Assembly: GCA_960531495.1 (NCBI GenBank)
Contig: OY482860.1
Location: 7,350,008 to 7,414,007, forward strand
Direction: 5' to 3'
Source of the DNA: Zeus faber
Lineage: Eukaryota; Chordata; Actinopteri; Zeiformes; Zeidae
DNA length: 64,000 nt
In this document: positions 30,347-42,440 of the stretch, piece by piece
Layout: every line of letters starts with the position of its first letter
How positions within the stretch are numbered: position 1 is the stretch's first letter
The notes under the pieces: model-generated
The model's input: only the letters and a program-made list of their open reading frames with translations
What the model was told of the DNA's origin: nothing
Databases searched by the model: none
Program-made: the position numbers and the translations under genes

Positions 30347-30371
30347 CCCCCCCCCCCCCCCCCCCCCCCCC
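30347..30371 (+). repeat. poly(C) tract
   Basis: About 25 C in a row, 28 nt before the ATTAAA at 30399. Confidence 0.9.
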
Positions 30372-30398
30372 TCCTTTCTGTACTAATGAACCAATCGT

Positions 30399-30404
30399 AT
30401 TAAA
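30399..30404 (+). promoter_or_regulatory. cpeb3: candidate distal poly(A) signal
   Basis: ATTAAA, then about 25 nt later a GT-rich stretch (GTGAACACGTGTGGTCTTTT) that fits a downstream element. If used, the cpeb3 3' UTR is about 5.7 kb. Confidence 0.4.
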
Positions 30405-31114
30405 CATAAGTCATTTGAAGCTGTGAACACGTGTGGTCTTTTTGCATGACCTCCTCTTCCACCCCCCTCTTACCGCTGCACACAGTTTTTGGGGGCGATT
30501 TTAGGACAGGACCACTGAAGAGGTGAGATCGGCTGTGTTGGGCGGATTACACTACGAGTCCCAGAGCTCCATTCAAAACTGCAACCCCACCCCACCCCAC
30601 CCCACCAACCCCCATCCATATTGACAGTTTACAGGCCACAACTAATCTAATCCCAATCGAATTCGCAGCGGCTGCTTTTCTCTTCTCGCACGCGCCTGGT
30701 CAGTGCACTCTTGCCGATCTCATTGATCTCGTCACAGTGTCAGTACGATTCATTCAGACATGCATCGAATATAAGGCAGAAACGAGACGCGGCTTTACGG
30801 TTCTCAGCGGGACTCGAAGCCTGCAACGGCTGCGCCTGAACAATGGCCTGCACCACCCCGTCGCCTTCACACAGAGGCAGCGTCTCAGACCCGTCACACC
30901 GGAGTGCTGCTGGGTTCCAGCTTCTCTGAGATGATTCATTTTTCGCCGCCCCTAAAACGCTTTGTGCACACCGCTGCACTGGCGGTGTTTTCTGTCAGGG
31001 TATTGGTAATTACTTGATTAAAAGGTTTACGTACTTCTCACTCCACTGATACACAGACAGAAATGTTGTGAATGAGCGAAGGAATTTGCCTCTTATCCAT
31101 CATATTCATACGAG

Positions 31115-31860
31115 ATACACCGATCGGCCACAACATTAAGACCACCACTTATAACCACTAACGTTGTGTAGCTCCCCCTTACGAGGCCAAAATAGCTCTG
31201 ACTTGTCGAATCATGGACTCCACAAAACCTCTCAAGGTGTTCTGTGATATCTGGCACCAAGACGTTTGCAGCAGATCCTTTAAGTCCCTTGAGTTGTGAG
31301 TTGGGGCCTCCGTGGATCGGGTTTGTTGTTCCAGCACATCCCACAGATGCTGGATCAGATCGGACCCTAACCCTGGCCATCCACATGATGTAGAAGAAAA
31401 TGTGATTCATCAGACCAGGCCACCTTCTTCCACTGCTCCATGGTTCAGGTCTGACGCTCACGTGCCCATTGTAGGTGCTTTCAGCGGTGGACAGGGGGCA
31501 GCATGGACACTCTGACCGGTCTGTGGCTACGCAGCCCCATACACAGCAAACATCATTAACTTTCTCAGCAATTTGTGCTACAGTAGCTCTTCTGTGGGAT
31601 CGAACCAGAGGGGCAAGACTTCGCTCCCCATGTGCATCAATGAGCTTTGACCATCCATGACCCTGTCACCGGTTGTCCTTCCTTGGACCGCTATTGGTAG
31701 GTACTAACCACTACATACCGGGAACACCCCACAAGACCTGTCGTTTTGGAGATGCTCTGACCCAGTCGTCTAGCCATTACAATTTGGTCCTTGTCAAAGT
31801 CACTCAGGTCCTTACGCTTGCCCATTTTTCCTGCTTCCAGCACGTCAACTTCAAGAACAA
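31115..31860 (-). mobile_element. Tc1-like transposon remnant
   Basis: The low-coordinate end has CACCGATCGGCCACAACATT, a Tc1-type terminal repeat. On the - strand the transposase N terminus reads [20 protein letters not shown] then [18 protein letters not shown] (31840-31710). The middle is shorter than a full element and frames are broken; the 5' inverted repeat is missing. Confidence 0.85.
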
Positions 31861-32582
31861 AGAAGATGTACAATAAAAAGTAAAATAAAGACAAACACTA
31901 CAGGGTTTCAAGTAGTCCTTAATTCTATTTGGAATTATATATTTATGAGGTAACAAAAAAAAATTGTGTTCCAACGTTTTCCATTAAAATAAATCCATTT
32001 GTATTCATGTAGAAGTACCAACAGGATCAATAACATTTCTAATAAGAGTTGGGACACATTCTGCCCAGTAAAGACCCCATCAGCACCGTTACTTCCTGCA
32101 TTTGCCTCAGGGCTTTCCTTTTCAGATCAGAGCCTCAATTGAGCCCGAGAGTCGCGAGCAAAACAACCAAATGACTCACTGGAATGACTTGGGACTTCTG
32201 AGTCACTAAATATAGTATTTAAAATTGTATTTAATTTATTCACAATCCCCCCCCCCCCCCCCCCCCCAAGGTCCCATTGTCCTGAGTGAAGAGCATTTCA
32301 ATGCTTCATTTAGCTTTGCTCACAGAAAAACTTCCATTTTTTGTTTACTCAGTATGCTCGCATTCAGTAAGGTGAAGGGCCTCACGTTGGCCCTGCCTGG
32401 GGCCTCCAAATCACTAAGCCTGCCCCTGGTTACAATGCCCCTTTGTCTGTTCTCTCCGTGTTTCCTTGGGGAATAGAAACTATGGCAATACTGGCATCAG
32501 AGTTGAAACAGAAGTATTTTTTAAATTAGACCTGGTGAGCCCTGAAAGTCAGGGATGGTCAAGCCTATTTTGACACGTCTTA

Positions 32583-32853
32583 CGGCTGGGCATTATATCT
32601 ATTGCAATGAGACTAGATATCGTCCGGGATTTTGGTTATTCTAATATCGTTAAACGTTGTCTTTAAGCTGCATTGCAGTAAAGTAATGCAGTTTTCGAAA
32701 CTTCAGACCATTCTAATCAATGGCTTTAACTGCTTGGTCAGAACATCCACATTACTGAAGTGATTATTTCTTGTAAAATATGTTAAGAACGCACCAGCAG
32801 TCACCCCTAAAAAAGTCAAATAGTAAATTGATTTTGTCAATACTGTCCAACCC
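32583..32853. mobile_element. small non-autonomous element (ATAT-rich family)
   Basis: Starts CGGCTGGGCATTATATCT and ends with a run whose complement reads AGGGTTGGACAGTATTGACA. The interior has AAGCTGCATTGCAGTAAAGT. It matches the ends and interior of the 9625-10024 element. Confidence 0.6.
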
Positions 32854-32960
32854 TCGCGTGTCTTACTTCTATGCAGATGTTCCGTCATTTCTGTTCCACT
32901 GGCAAGTCCGAGAAAAGAAAAAAAACAAAACAATCTATGCATATTCAAATTTCTGTAGAA

Positions 32961-32966
32961 TTTATT
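32961..32966 (-). promoter_or_regulatory. btaf1: btaf1 poly(A) signal
   Basis: TTTATT on +, so AATAAA on the coding strand. About 25 nt further along the transcript is a T/G-rich run (TTGTTTTGTTTTTTTTCTTT). It gives a 3' UTR of about 0.9 kb. Confidence 0.65.
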
Positions 32967-33866
32967 ACAATTCCACAAGCTTAAACAAAGAGCAGCAATT
33001 ACAGAAATATTTACAAGTCTGCATTATAATATTTTTTTTAAAAATACTTTTGCAACAAGTACTCGGGTACCAGCTTCAGCTTGGTCCCAAGATCCAGTCC
33101 CTGTAATGCTGCTTCAGTGCAGTGCTTTCCAACGTCGCTTCTTTCAATTTTTGACCCATGGTTGGCAGAACAGTTCAGACACGTCTTCTCCTGCATTGCT
33201 TCCTATGCGAACGGCCAAACAAACTCCCGGTAGCCGAAAGTCGCCCGTTGCGTGGCTGGGCTGGCTTGTGTAGAGGCTAGCGCCACCTGGAGGATGGCAC
33301 TCTCCTGGGAAAAAAAAAAAAATCACTCCTGGAAGTCAACTAAACTATCCCCAAAGGACCTTCGGCTACCGCTCGGCCAAATTCCCTTAAACTGCTGTAT
33401 AAAAAAATAAAATAACATGAGAAGCTGTAACACGTTGGGAGTAGCTTCTAAACCGGTAACATCCCCATTCCTCGACCATACAAAATGCATTTATGTGTAG
33501 TTGGGCATAGGAGTGCCTTCTCAGGCTTCTATAAACATCTTTAGACACTGGGATAGCGTGCCTTCTGGGTAGGGGTCAAGATATTAAGTGGTTAATACTG
33601 TTTGGTGTTCGGGCCCACGCTGGGCACGAGAACTACAGTGAAGTCAAATTGCATCAATCCGTGGCATTCAGAGCAACCTCTACATCTGGACTGGTTGATC
33701 ATGTATACACATGATCTACAAATCTATCTTTTGATAATTATGATTTTCTATAGATATCTCATCATTACTTTGAGATACTGATGTTCAGGAATACTGTCGA
33801 GATTCACTAGTTGTAGTATATAGTTGCAGAGGTGGGTGCCATTCTGGGGGGGGGGGCGCGGGGTTG
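32967..33866 (-). other. btaf1: btaf1 3' UTR
   Basis: Between the TAG stop and the poly(A) signal. No coding frame or repeat recognised, apart from a short C run near 33846-33856 (G on +). Confidence 0.6.
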
Positions 33867-34016
33867 CTACTGGAGCGAGTTCATGAAGCCGTCCAGGTTG
33901 TACTCCGTGTCGTACTGCTGCTGGTCCCACAGCTCCCCCAGCCCGTCCAGCACGGACTTCATGGAGGCCTTCCCCGAGGTCGAGGCCGATGACTCCCCCT
34001 TCTCACACTTTCCGTC
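33867..34016 (-). CDS. btaf1: btaf1 window exon 36, C terminus and stop
   Basis: 150 nt; acceptor TGTGTTTCAG, stop TAG at 33869-33867. It encodes DGKCEKGESSASTSGKAS, then MKSVLDGLGELWDQQQYD and a YNLDGFMNSLQ end, matching the conserved SILENL.DLWDQEQY tail of BTAF1. Phase 0 in. Confidence 0.95.
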   Translation of the reverse strand, partial: DGKCEKGESSASTSGKASMKSVLDGLGELWDQQQYDTEYNLDGFMNSLQ

Positions 34017-34262
34017 CTGAAACACACAACGGACGAGGGTTTCCCCAAACGAGTCAAGGAATCATTTTCCAGGATGCGTTTACAAGGTTTAAAACAAATA
34101 TTGTTGCACATTCAATTCGAACTCTTCCTGGGCAACTCGCGGACTCGAGGACATATTCCATGACCGGAAAACTACATTACAACGTTCCGGGTGATTTCCG
34201 GGAATGTGCGGGGAAAGCCTGTCGGACAAAAGGTGGAAAGGCCGTTGCAGCGCTCCACTCAC

Positions 34263-34433
34263 CCTGTCCAGCGTGAAGAGGTTGAGCAGCTGGTCGGTTC
34301 CCATGCTCTGCAGGCTGGCGTTGTCCTGGCTGATGATGGTGTTGGCGATGCTCATCTTGAACTTCTGCAGCCCCATTATCTTCTCCTCCAGCGTGCCACG
34401 CGTGATCAGACGATACACGTTCACCACGCGTTT
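34263..34433 (-). CDS. btaf1: btaf1 window exon 35, after helicase motif VI
   Basis: 171 nt, phase 0/0; donor GTGAGT. It encodes KRVVNVYRLITRGTLEEKIM, GLQKFKMSIANTIISQDN and ASLQSMGTDQLLNLFTLDR. It forms the brace region after the second RecA lobe. Confidence 0.95.
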
Positions 34434-34769
34434 CTATGGAACGAGGCGCGGTTTTGAATAAAAGACACTGGGCAAACTGAACGATTGGCATGAATAGTGT
34501 AAACCAGATAATAGTAGCAAGCGGGTGTTAAGAAAACACACTTGTTCATAGAAATGACACTGGAGACCTTTTGTCATTCCAGAAAGCATTAACACTGCCC
34601 TGGGTGAAGCTGGCATATCCCAGTCATGTTTCTTTACAAATGTGATTAAAAGGGCGTTACAGATACCAGATACCAGTAGATGGATCAGCTGCCATCTACT
34701 GGTTTATGTCAGAGGATGCTGATGTAGATCAGTATATTTTAGTAGCTCTCTAAGTCACCAAATTTTTTA

Positions 34770-35243
<474 letters not shown>

Positions 35244-35383
35244 TTAACAATTATTTGACATAACCATTCTTCTTGTCTTCCTTATGGCTGAGCCTTTACA
35301 GATTTGATATTGGAAAAAGTTGCGTCAGTCAATCTCTAATTCCCAGTGAAAGACCCATTGATTTTCCACTCCGCCCCCCGGAC

Positions 35384-35595
35384 CTGGAGACGATGGAGTG
35401 GCGTAGGCCGGCCTGCACGCTGCCGTCCAGCCTCAGGTACGTGACGCTGGGCATCTTGGGCTTGAGCAGGTCCTGCTCCACAATGTCCAGCATGCTCTTC
35501 AGCTGACAGAAGATCAGCACGCGATGCTGCGCCACCACCGCCTCGGTGCCGCCCTCCGACGCCCCACTGCTGCCCAGGCCGCAGTCCAACAGCAG
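35384..35595 (-). CDS. btaf1: btaf1 window exon 33, motif IV region
   Basis: 212 nt; acceptor TCCTCCAG, donor GTCCGG (weak). It encodes LLLDCGLGSSGASEGGTE, AVVAQHRVLIFCQLKSMLDI, VEQDLLKPKMPSVTYLRLDG and SVQAGLRHSIVS(R). The junction to the next exon (R|FNND) is fixed by conservation. Confidence 0.94.
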
Positions 35596-37244
35596 CTGGA
35601 GGACAGAAACAAAAAAAAACAAACAAAAATGGTCAGGGGTAATGTAAAATGTGTGTGCCGACGAGTAAACAGGCTAAAACTCAATTTGACACTGGTATAG
35701 TTCTTTAAAGTCTAGGAGTGGAATAGGTGACTCAGTTCACATGCCAGTTGGCCGTTGGATGTTTGGGTTCTGGTGGAAATGGAGAAGGCTAAAGGCAAAG
35801 TGAATTTCTTCTCCCTTTGAGGACAGGGGGCTTTAAGTGCTTCCTGGTAACCGGAATACGTCCTGCCAGGTGCAACGCTGAACACACTGAATGTGATCAG
35901 ACGTAACCATCTTGTATCAGATGAGGTGGACGGGGCTCAGGAAATGCGGCTTGGCGTGTGGTGACCTCACTGTAGGTCTGACTATCTGGACTCCCTGAAG
36001 CCCTTTCAAGGATGTTCAGGAGTTTATATTTGGGCAAGGCTGAGAACTTTGAGCAGAGGAGTAAAATACAGGTTCAGGAAGTAAAATTCCCCTCCAGGAT
36101 TTTGAGTCAACCAAGTGGATTTGCTGATTAATCGAAAACGGATTGATTCAGCTGATTGGAACCAAAGTACCGTATTGACCCAGTATAATACAGGCGAGTA
36201 GTCGTCAACAAGCCATTTAAGGATAATCTGTGCAAGAGATAGAGTGGTTCCCGTCTGGTTAATCAACCAAAGCATCTTCAACAGAATCAAGAGATGCTAC
36301 GTATCAAATGCCTTGGATGGCAGCAAGGATGAGGTTCTATGGGAGGAGCCGCCGGAACCAGAGCGGAGAGGGAGTGACGACCTGTGAGGAATAGTCTAAT
36401 GTCCTGACACATCTGAGGAGCCAAGTTAAGCCAATTTGCACTTCGTTTCAAGACTTTCATTTTGAAGGTCATTGAAATTTTGATGCTTAAGGCCATCCAT
36501 CTCACCGTGAAAAAAACAACCATGTAGCCTAATTGGTTATCAGAAATACCAATACACTACAGTTTGTTTATGGTATTTAAATACCATATGTCGTTCATTC
36601 ACAAATCTGATAACATTTCATTTAAATGTGACAATTTCATCTAAAATATTTTGAAAACATGATTTTATTTGAAAGACGTTTAAAACAACAGCCAACCTTG
36701 TTTTATTCAGTGTGTTTGTATTATCATTATTTTCAAATAAAATTGTAGTTTTAAAAACAAGCTTTGGTCTTCAAAAAGTATTTTTACAAAAATGAGTCTC
36801 AATGTGGCAAAAAAAATAATAATAATAATAAACTGGCAAAACTGCTGGTCTAAAGAGTCACAATCCAAAAGCTGCTCATGGCTTGAAGCTGATTCTATCT
36901 GTCCAAGAATCTCTCCTCTGCTTGGTGGACTGTGGTGGATAGTAATTGAGCTTCTGATTGGCTGAGCGTGACATCACTCATTGCGAGATCAAAGTCACGT
37001 GGTCATAAAATGATCAGCGCATGTGATTTCACCAGGAAGTAAATGACACAGAAGCGACGCACATCATTGTCCACGGCGACACACTAGGTTTTTAAGACAG
37101 GCTAATTATTTGCCAAGTTCAATTCTTGAGGAGGCAGACCATTAAATTAGCAAAAATATATATATATTTTTTAAATAAATAAATTTGCCGATCACTTCTC
37201 CCATCTTGAATGAATTGATTTTGGTGGACTTGGTAGCTGCATAC
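35596..37244 (-). other. btaf1: btaf1 intron
   Basis: 1.65 kb. Short AAT/ATT and A runs (36811-36830, 37150-37180). The 35.7-36.5 kb part has few homopolymers and may be an old element, but I recognise none. No exon. Confidence 0.5.
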
Positions 37245-37397
37245 CTGCTTGAGTGCAGACAGCTTGGGTGCGTGCTGAATGTCACGCAGGCTGGTGTTTT
37301 GAGTCGCCAGCTGCTCTGTGATGCGTTTGTACTCGGGGTGCTGCGTGGTGAGGACCAGGCCTGGGTGGTTGCACAGCTTCCTGAGGTACTGCAGAGC
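37245..37397 (-). CDS. btaf1: btaf1 window exon 32
   Basis: 153 nt, phase 0/0; acceptor TTGTGGCAG, donor GTATGC. It encodes ALQYLRKLCNHPGLVLTTQ, HPEYKRITEQLATQNTSL and RDIQHAPKLSALKQ. LRKLCNHP is a Snf2-family signature between the two ATPase lobes. Confidence 0.95.
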
Positions 37398-37699
37398 CTG
37401 CCACAACAAAACCACAGTTATTTCTATCACCACAGCATTTTAGGAAAAAAAACAAACTAATAAAATAGGGATCATATCGGGAAAAAGTATTGAGGGCCAT
37501 AGAAGTCAAGGTATCGGTGCGGATCTTAAACCCAACCCCAAAAGTGATAAATACTGCATTTGTAAGTGACTGTGTGTCTGTGATTGGAGTGTGAGAACTA
37601 AATATTCTTGTAAGAAAACAAACTAGGAAATATAATAGTGTCCTGTTATGGGTTGATCTGACTATTGGGAAAATTTGAATCTATGGAATTTGTTTGGAC

Positions 37700-37822
37700 C
37701 TGGAAGACGTGGCCAGTCGCCTTCAGTTTGGGTTTCTCATCTTCCTGTCCAGAGGCCGTAGAGATGGTGTCCTCTACACTGACCTTGGCTCGAGACTTGG
37801 CAAAGTCCTCGTACAGCTGAAC
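37700..37822 (-). CDS. btaf1: btaf1 window exon 31
   Basis: 123 nt, phase 0/0; acceptor ACCTCTAG, donor GTCCAA. It encodes VQLYEDFAKSRAKVSVEDT, ISTASGQEDEKPKLKATG and HVFQ, an acidic, less conserved insertion between the ATPase lobes. Confidence 0.92.
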
Positions 37823-38328
37823 CTAGAGGTGGGAAGAGGACGGCGGGTCAGAGGGAGGAACTTCACCCCCCCACGCAGGGCTTTGCCGAGATCACTGCTC
37901 CAAGCTTTAGCAAGTATGACAAGGTGACAAAGAATCATTTACCCCCTTCTCTTCCCATATTTAATCCCACATAAACCGTGGAAAAAACATTTCTAGATTA
38001 TTAAACTTAACCAAATTATTGCCTGAGTTGAATCTTGAAACCAGCGTTTTCCATTAAGTTTGGAACATACGTCAATTTGGATAAACTGTTAATTTGGGTC
38101 AACTGATGGAAACCCACCCAAGTTGCATTTTATTGTTGCGGCATTTTCAACACTGGTTCAAAAAAATTCCCATTAAATTTGGACGGAGACATAATTGCAG
38201 AATCGAACGATTGTGCAAAATGATCGTGATCAGCTCAAATAACTGCGATCAGTCAAATAAGTAATAATTGCGACTAATCCAATCCTGACGTAAAGTAGTA
38301 AGGACAGCAGTGTAGGGGCCGGTCGTAC

Positions 38329-38459
38329 CTGCAGCGGACTGAGGTTGCAGTAATAGTCCTGGATGATTTTGGGAGGAAGGTCCTGCAGGACGTCCTCCTT
38401 CATTCTCCTCAGGAGGAAAGGCAGCACCTGTCTGTGCAGTGCCTCCATGGCAAGGACGC
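38329..38459 (-). CDS. btaf1: btaf1 window exon 30
   Basis: 131 nt; acceptor CTCCTCCAG, donor GTACGA. It encodes (G)VLAMEALHRQVLPFLLRR, MKEDVLQDLPPKIIQDYYC and NLSPLQ: the LHRQVLPFLLRR.K..V..LP.K segment of Snf2 proteins. Confidence 0.95.
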
Positions 38460-38595
38460 CTGGAGGAGGGACAGAGTTACTTGTAAATAAATTAAGGCAA
38501 AATAATTTGAAGAACATTTAATTCCACTACCGAACAAATTTAATTTGTTGGTCCAGTCAAAATATTTTGGGAGAGATCCGAGGCGGCCATCTCAC

Positions 38596-38737
38596 CAGCT
38601 TCCTGCTCCCGTGACGAGCTCTTGGCGTCGCGGCTGGCCAGGATGGGCTTGCCGTAGCGGGCAGCGAACTGGCGCTCTGTGCCCAGAAAGCCTGGCATGA
38701 GGAAGTCAAACAGAGACCACAGCTCCAGGACGTTGTT
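38596..38737 (-). CDS. btaf1: btaf1 window exon 29
   Basis: 142 nt; acceptor GCTGTCATAG, donor GTGAGA. It encodes NNVLELWSLFDFLMPGFLG, TERQFAARYGKPILASRD and AKSSSREQEA(G). It directly continues motif III (SGTPIQ|NN). Confidence 0.95.
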
Positions 38738-38913
38738 CTATGACAGCAAAGAGGAAAAAACAAGATTCAAAATACAAAAATACCACAGATCAATATGTGG
38801 CAATGCCTGAACAGGGCTTCCCTGCCGGCCAAGCCGTCTTGGTAAACCTGGGCTGAGGACCCCCCAGTCAGTCAGCCGACCGCATGTCGTACCAGACAGT
38901 TTGACTAACTCAC

Positions 38914-39043
38914 CTGGATCGGTGTCCCTGACAGGATGACTCTGAAGTTGGCTGCCAGCTGCTTGATGGCCTTGGAGAGTTTAGTCTTTCCATTTTTAAT
39001 GACATGGCCCTCGTCGAGGATACAGTAATTGAATTTAATATTT
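38914..39043 (-). CDS. btaf1: btaf1 window exon 28, motifs II and III
   Basis: 130 nt; acceptor TTTCCCTAG, donor GTGAGT. It encodes NIKFNYCILDEGHVIKNG, KTKLSKAIKQLAANFRVI and LSGTPIQ. DEGH is the Walker B box form typical of BTAF1/Mot1 in place of the commoner DEAH. Confidence 0.96.
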
Positions 39044-39143
39044 CTAGGGAAATAGAGATCAAATAAATAAAATCCATATGCTCCCTTAAAACAGGAACGG
39101 CATCTCAGCCACAAAATGAGGAGATGTTTACGTGGCCACTTAC

Positions 39144-39221
39144 CTAAAAAAGTCTATGTCATTCCGTACAACATCGTAAGAGGCGACTATAAGGTTGTGC
39201 TTTTTCACTTGGTGTTGCAAC
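39144..39221 (-). CDS. btaf1: btaf1 window exon 27
   Basis: 78 nt; acceptor TTTTTCTAG, donor GTAAGT. It encodes (R)LQHQVKKHNLIVASYDVVR then NDIDFF(R): the strand carrying motif Ib (IVASYD). Confidence 0.95.
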
Positions 39222-39767
39222 CTAGAAAAATAAAATGTGGGTTAGGGTTCCAGCTTTGCAGGTGTCCGATTTGATAGTCGGTAATGATAATAACACATTT
39301 GTGTGTGTATAGCCCCTTTTATATACACAACCATAACAATGAAAACTATATAAACTAATGTTCCACTCATTTGTGGTCTCCGCTGAAACAGCTAGATTTA
39401 ATGTGTTTAGTAGTTTCATTTAAGAATATTGCTTAAAGTTGATCAGTAAAATCCATGACTTTTAGCAAAATATGATTGAGTTTGTTTAAAACTCAAAATT
39501 GTATAATGTCAGTAGGAATTATATTAATTTATGTCTGTACTTAAACATCTTTACGAGAGTTATTTATAGAACTTGCCATTTTAAATGTTTAGTTTTATTT
39601 CTCACTACTCTAAGGGATTTATCTAAATAATATGTAGTCCTTGACTACATATTTTACACAATCGTCTTTCATCTGCCTTTTAAAACGGTTTGAACGACCA
39701 GCAGGTTTTACACGTGTGAGGAGATTCCCAAACGAGTGTGGGGAAACGTGAGCGGGTTTTCCTGTAC

Positions 39768-39935
39768 CTCACTCGCTCCAGCGGCGGCCCCGTGTAGTGC
39801 AGAGGGTTGAGGTACTCTCTGGGGCAGAACTTTCCCACCTCGTCCACCCAGTGGCCTGTGAGCGTGGGGGGGCACACCACCAGGGAGGGCATGGGGCTGC
39901 GGTCCACCGCCTTGGTCTTGGCATACTCCTGTGCC
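39768..39935 (-). CDS. btaf1: btaf1 window exon 26, motif Ia
   Basis: 168 nt; acceptor TTTTTTCAG, donor GTACAG. It encodes (R)AQEYAKTKAVDRSPMPSL, VVCPPTLTGHWVDEVGKFC and PREYLNPLHYTGPPLERV(R). CPPTLTGHW is Snf2 motif Ia. Confidence 0.95.
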
Positions 39936-40104
39936 CTGAAAAAACACACACCAGCGTACAGAGTCAGTTCAGATTATGCCTAATGCACTTTTAGAAATGG
40001 TCATTTTGTTGCATCGTGCTTTGATTATAATATTTTACTCAAGAGATATGTGAACAGGAGGGACAGAGCTGGTTATGTTACAGCTGAAACTACAATTTTT
40101 CTAC

Positions 40105-40226
40105 CTGAGGTAGTGGTCTCCAGCCAGGATGCAGATGGACTGCAGGGTCTTGCCCAGGCCCATGTCATCGCACAGGATCCCGTGCAACTTGTATTTGTTC
40201 AGGAAGGACAGCCAGTTCACTCCGTC
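40105..40226 (-). CDS. btaf1: btaf1 window exon 25, Walker A
   Basis: 122 nt; acceptor TCTCTTCAG, donor GTAGAA. It encodes [38 protein letters not shown] and YL(R). DDMGLGKT is the ATP-binding motif I; the catalytic lysine is present. Confidence 0.96.
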
Positions 40227-40996
40227 CTGAAGAGACAAACAAAGCTCAAGTGAAGAAAAACCCTTTTTCTACCTTACTCATCACATCTGAATCATTATTT
40301 ATCCCACATGATACAAGCACAAATTCCAACCTCATTGGTTCTTTCTATAGTCATTCACAGTTCGGGATGAGAATCGAGAACCGGTTCCAAATTGTCCGAT
40401 CCATCAGAGTCGTACGCCTCAGAGGTGATCAATTCCATTTATCAATGCCGACGTGTTTTTTCGGAGCAGCGCGGTGCGACTTGCGCGTTGCATGAACTCA
40501 TGCGCCGTGACGCAACTTCCACTTGCAACTATATTCATGACGCAATATGCGCTCATGTATATTGCGTCTGCCAGAAGGAGTCACGGCGGAGCGAAAGAAG
40601 CGTTTCAAAGTGTGGCTTCATGTCACAGAGAATTATTACAGTGCTACTTGTAATTTCTGTAAAATGACCATTAAGGGTGGAAAACCCAGCAATATGTTTG
40701 TTAGCAGGCATGCTTAGCAGATTTTTGACCAAAAGAAACTAATAAAAATAAAAAACCCTAAATGAAAGTGAATGCCGTACAAATATTCTGTCGCTACAGA
40801 TAGCTCCAAGGCTAGAGCCAGCTGCTCGCCCATCAGCTCCCAGCCAGAAAAACCCTTTCACGCTTGCCTTACCATGTATAAGAATTTTTAATTTTATGTG
40901 CCAGTTTTAGAAGTTTATTTATATTCGGTTCAAGCTCATTCCCTTTTGAAAACAATTATAATTTATTCAAATGTTATTACTCGGCATGCATGTCTA

Positions 40997-41027
<31 letters not shown>

Positions 41028-41949
41028 GATTGTTGATTCATCAGTCAGTTTTAGATCTATTCTCCAAGTTTTATCCTTTTAAGAAAAGGAGCATTGTAAT
41101 TTATGTTCAAACATGTTCAAATGTTATTAGGCAGACATTCTACACTGTTCAGATAATAACACAGCTGCGCCGTCGCTGAAAACCTGTGTATGGCCTACTT
41201 TTCTTTTTAGCCACACAGAAAATTGATCAGGAATCAGTAAGGGTAATCCATAACGGCATTGGTATCAATAAAATCGTATCAATTCCCATTCCTATTCACA
41301 GTTCAATTGTCTATAGTCGTGAACCTCTAAACCAAGGGACTCAATGACAGGATCTGGGAGGGGACATCCGGTCCCCAAGACAATTTAATAAAAACCTGCA
41401 ACAACATGTTTAATATGTCGCTAAATCTGGCCTGCAAATTCATTATAAAATATATATATTTTTCCCCCTTGATGTTAAACCTAGTTCAAAGTGATTTCTT
41501 TGTAGTACCAAGCTTTATATCTGCTTTTACACCGTCCATCTATCCTGGCTACACGATCTGTTTCAGGGCAGAGAGGATGGGTGGGAGGGGACCAGAGGGC
41601 AGTGTCAGACGGCAGTAGCAGCTTTTCAACTGGGACTGCTGCAGAACTCCATTAGAGAGATGGATGCCCACTCAGCGCAGTTGCCTGCAGCCAATATTTT
41701 TCCACATAAGCAAACAGCGACCGCAGGGCCACACATCTATTCCCCTGCTTTGATGCGTTAAAACCCCATTTGTCGTCAGCGCCACAAATCTCTGAACTGC
41801 GCTTCCGATAGCATTTAGAGGGGTAAATAACATTTCTGGAGGTATTGGGGAAAATGACAGGGCTTAAGATGGCCTGAAGGAAGAGGCAAGGTTGGATAAT
41901 GGAACCAGAGAGGTGTTTTCTCTACTGCAGGATGAACTCGTCGACCTAC
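40227..41949 (-). other. btaf1: btaf1 intron with hAT-like insertion
   Basis: 1.7 kb, of which 933 bp is the insertion at 40361-41293. The rest (41302-41949) is ordinary intron without recognised features. Confidence 0.65.
40353..41301. mobile_element. hAT-like non-autonomous element with 8-bp target duplication
   Basis: ATTCACAG flanks both sides (40353-40360 and 41294-41301). The element starts TTCGGGATGAGAATCGAGAA and ends so that its complement reads AGGAATGGGAATTGATACG, imperfect terminal inverted repeats. Inside, + frame text near 40600-40710 reads KVWLHVTENYYSATCNFCKM then SNMFVSRHA, a BED-finger remnant, so it derives from a transposase-encoding hAT. A 24-nt T run lies at 40998-41021. 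Confidence 0.8.
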
Positions 41950-42102
41950 CTGCTGGTACTTCCTGAGCTCTGCCTTGATGGGAACTGGGATTTTATAATT
42001 CTCCAGCTTCCTGCTGTCCAGCAGCTGTTCCAGGAAATGTCGTTCTCGGGCTTTCTGGCGAATCAGGTCTGCCGACATAGCAGGGGGATCTGGTATCCCT
42101 GC
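41950..42102 (-). CDS. btaf1: btaf1 window exon 24
   Basis: 153 nt, phase 0/0; acceptor CTACCCCAG, donor GTAGGT. It encodes AGIPDPPAMSADLIRQKARE, RHFLEQLLDSRKLENYKIP and VPIKAELRKYQQ, the entry into the ATPase domain (LRKYQQ|DGVNW). Confidence 0.95.
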
Positions 42103-42440
42103 CTGGGGTAGAGGAGTAAGCCACTCAAACTTTAGAATGATCATTTTAAATTGCAGCTTTGGACAAAATCCATTTTATTATGGTGTATTTAGAACACTGT
42201 TGTGATTTAAGGTACACACCATTTCAGCGCATATAATGATGATGTCCAGTAGTGGCTAGCAATACATTTTTCACTACATTTGTCCATCTAGATTGTGAAA
42301 TGATAATTAGCTTTTTGGTCCACCGTACCCAGACTCTGATGTCATCTCAAAGCCTCATCCTTGTGTGTACAGAGATAGTAAAAGCAGACAAGCACTTTAG
42401 GTTGTCAGGTTTTGATTCTGGGTTTGCTGTGCGGCGCTAC

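Larger units (their letters stand above)
30426..32939. other. intergenic interval between convergent genes
   Basis: Holds a Tc1-like remnant (31115-31860), a C run (32248-32267) and a small element (32583-32853). No gene recognised at 30426-31110 or 31861-32580. Confidence 0.5.

Noticed and set aside
34191..34461. + strand open frames over btaf1 exons (also near 39.8, 42.8, 44.3 and 45.0 kb)
   Set aside because: They are antisense shadows of GC-rich btaf1 exons.
40392..40667. 91-codon open frame as a btaf1-related or novel gene
   Set aside because: It lies wholly within the hAT-like insertion flanked by the 8-bp duplication, in a different frame from the BED-finger remnant.
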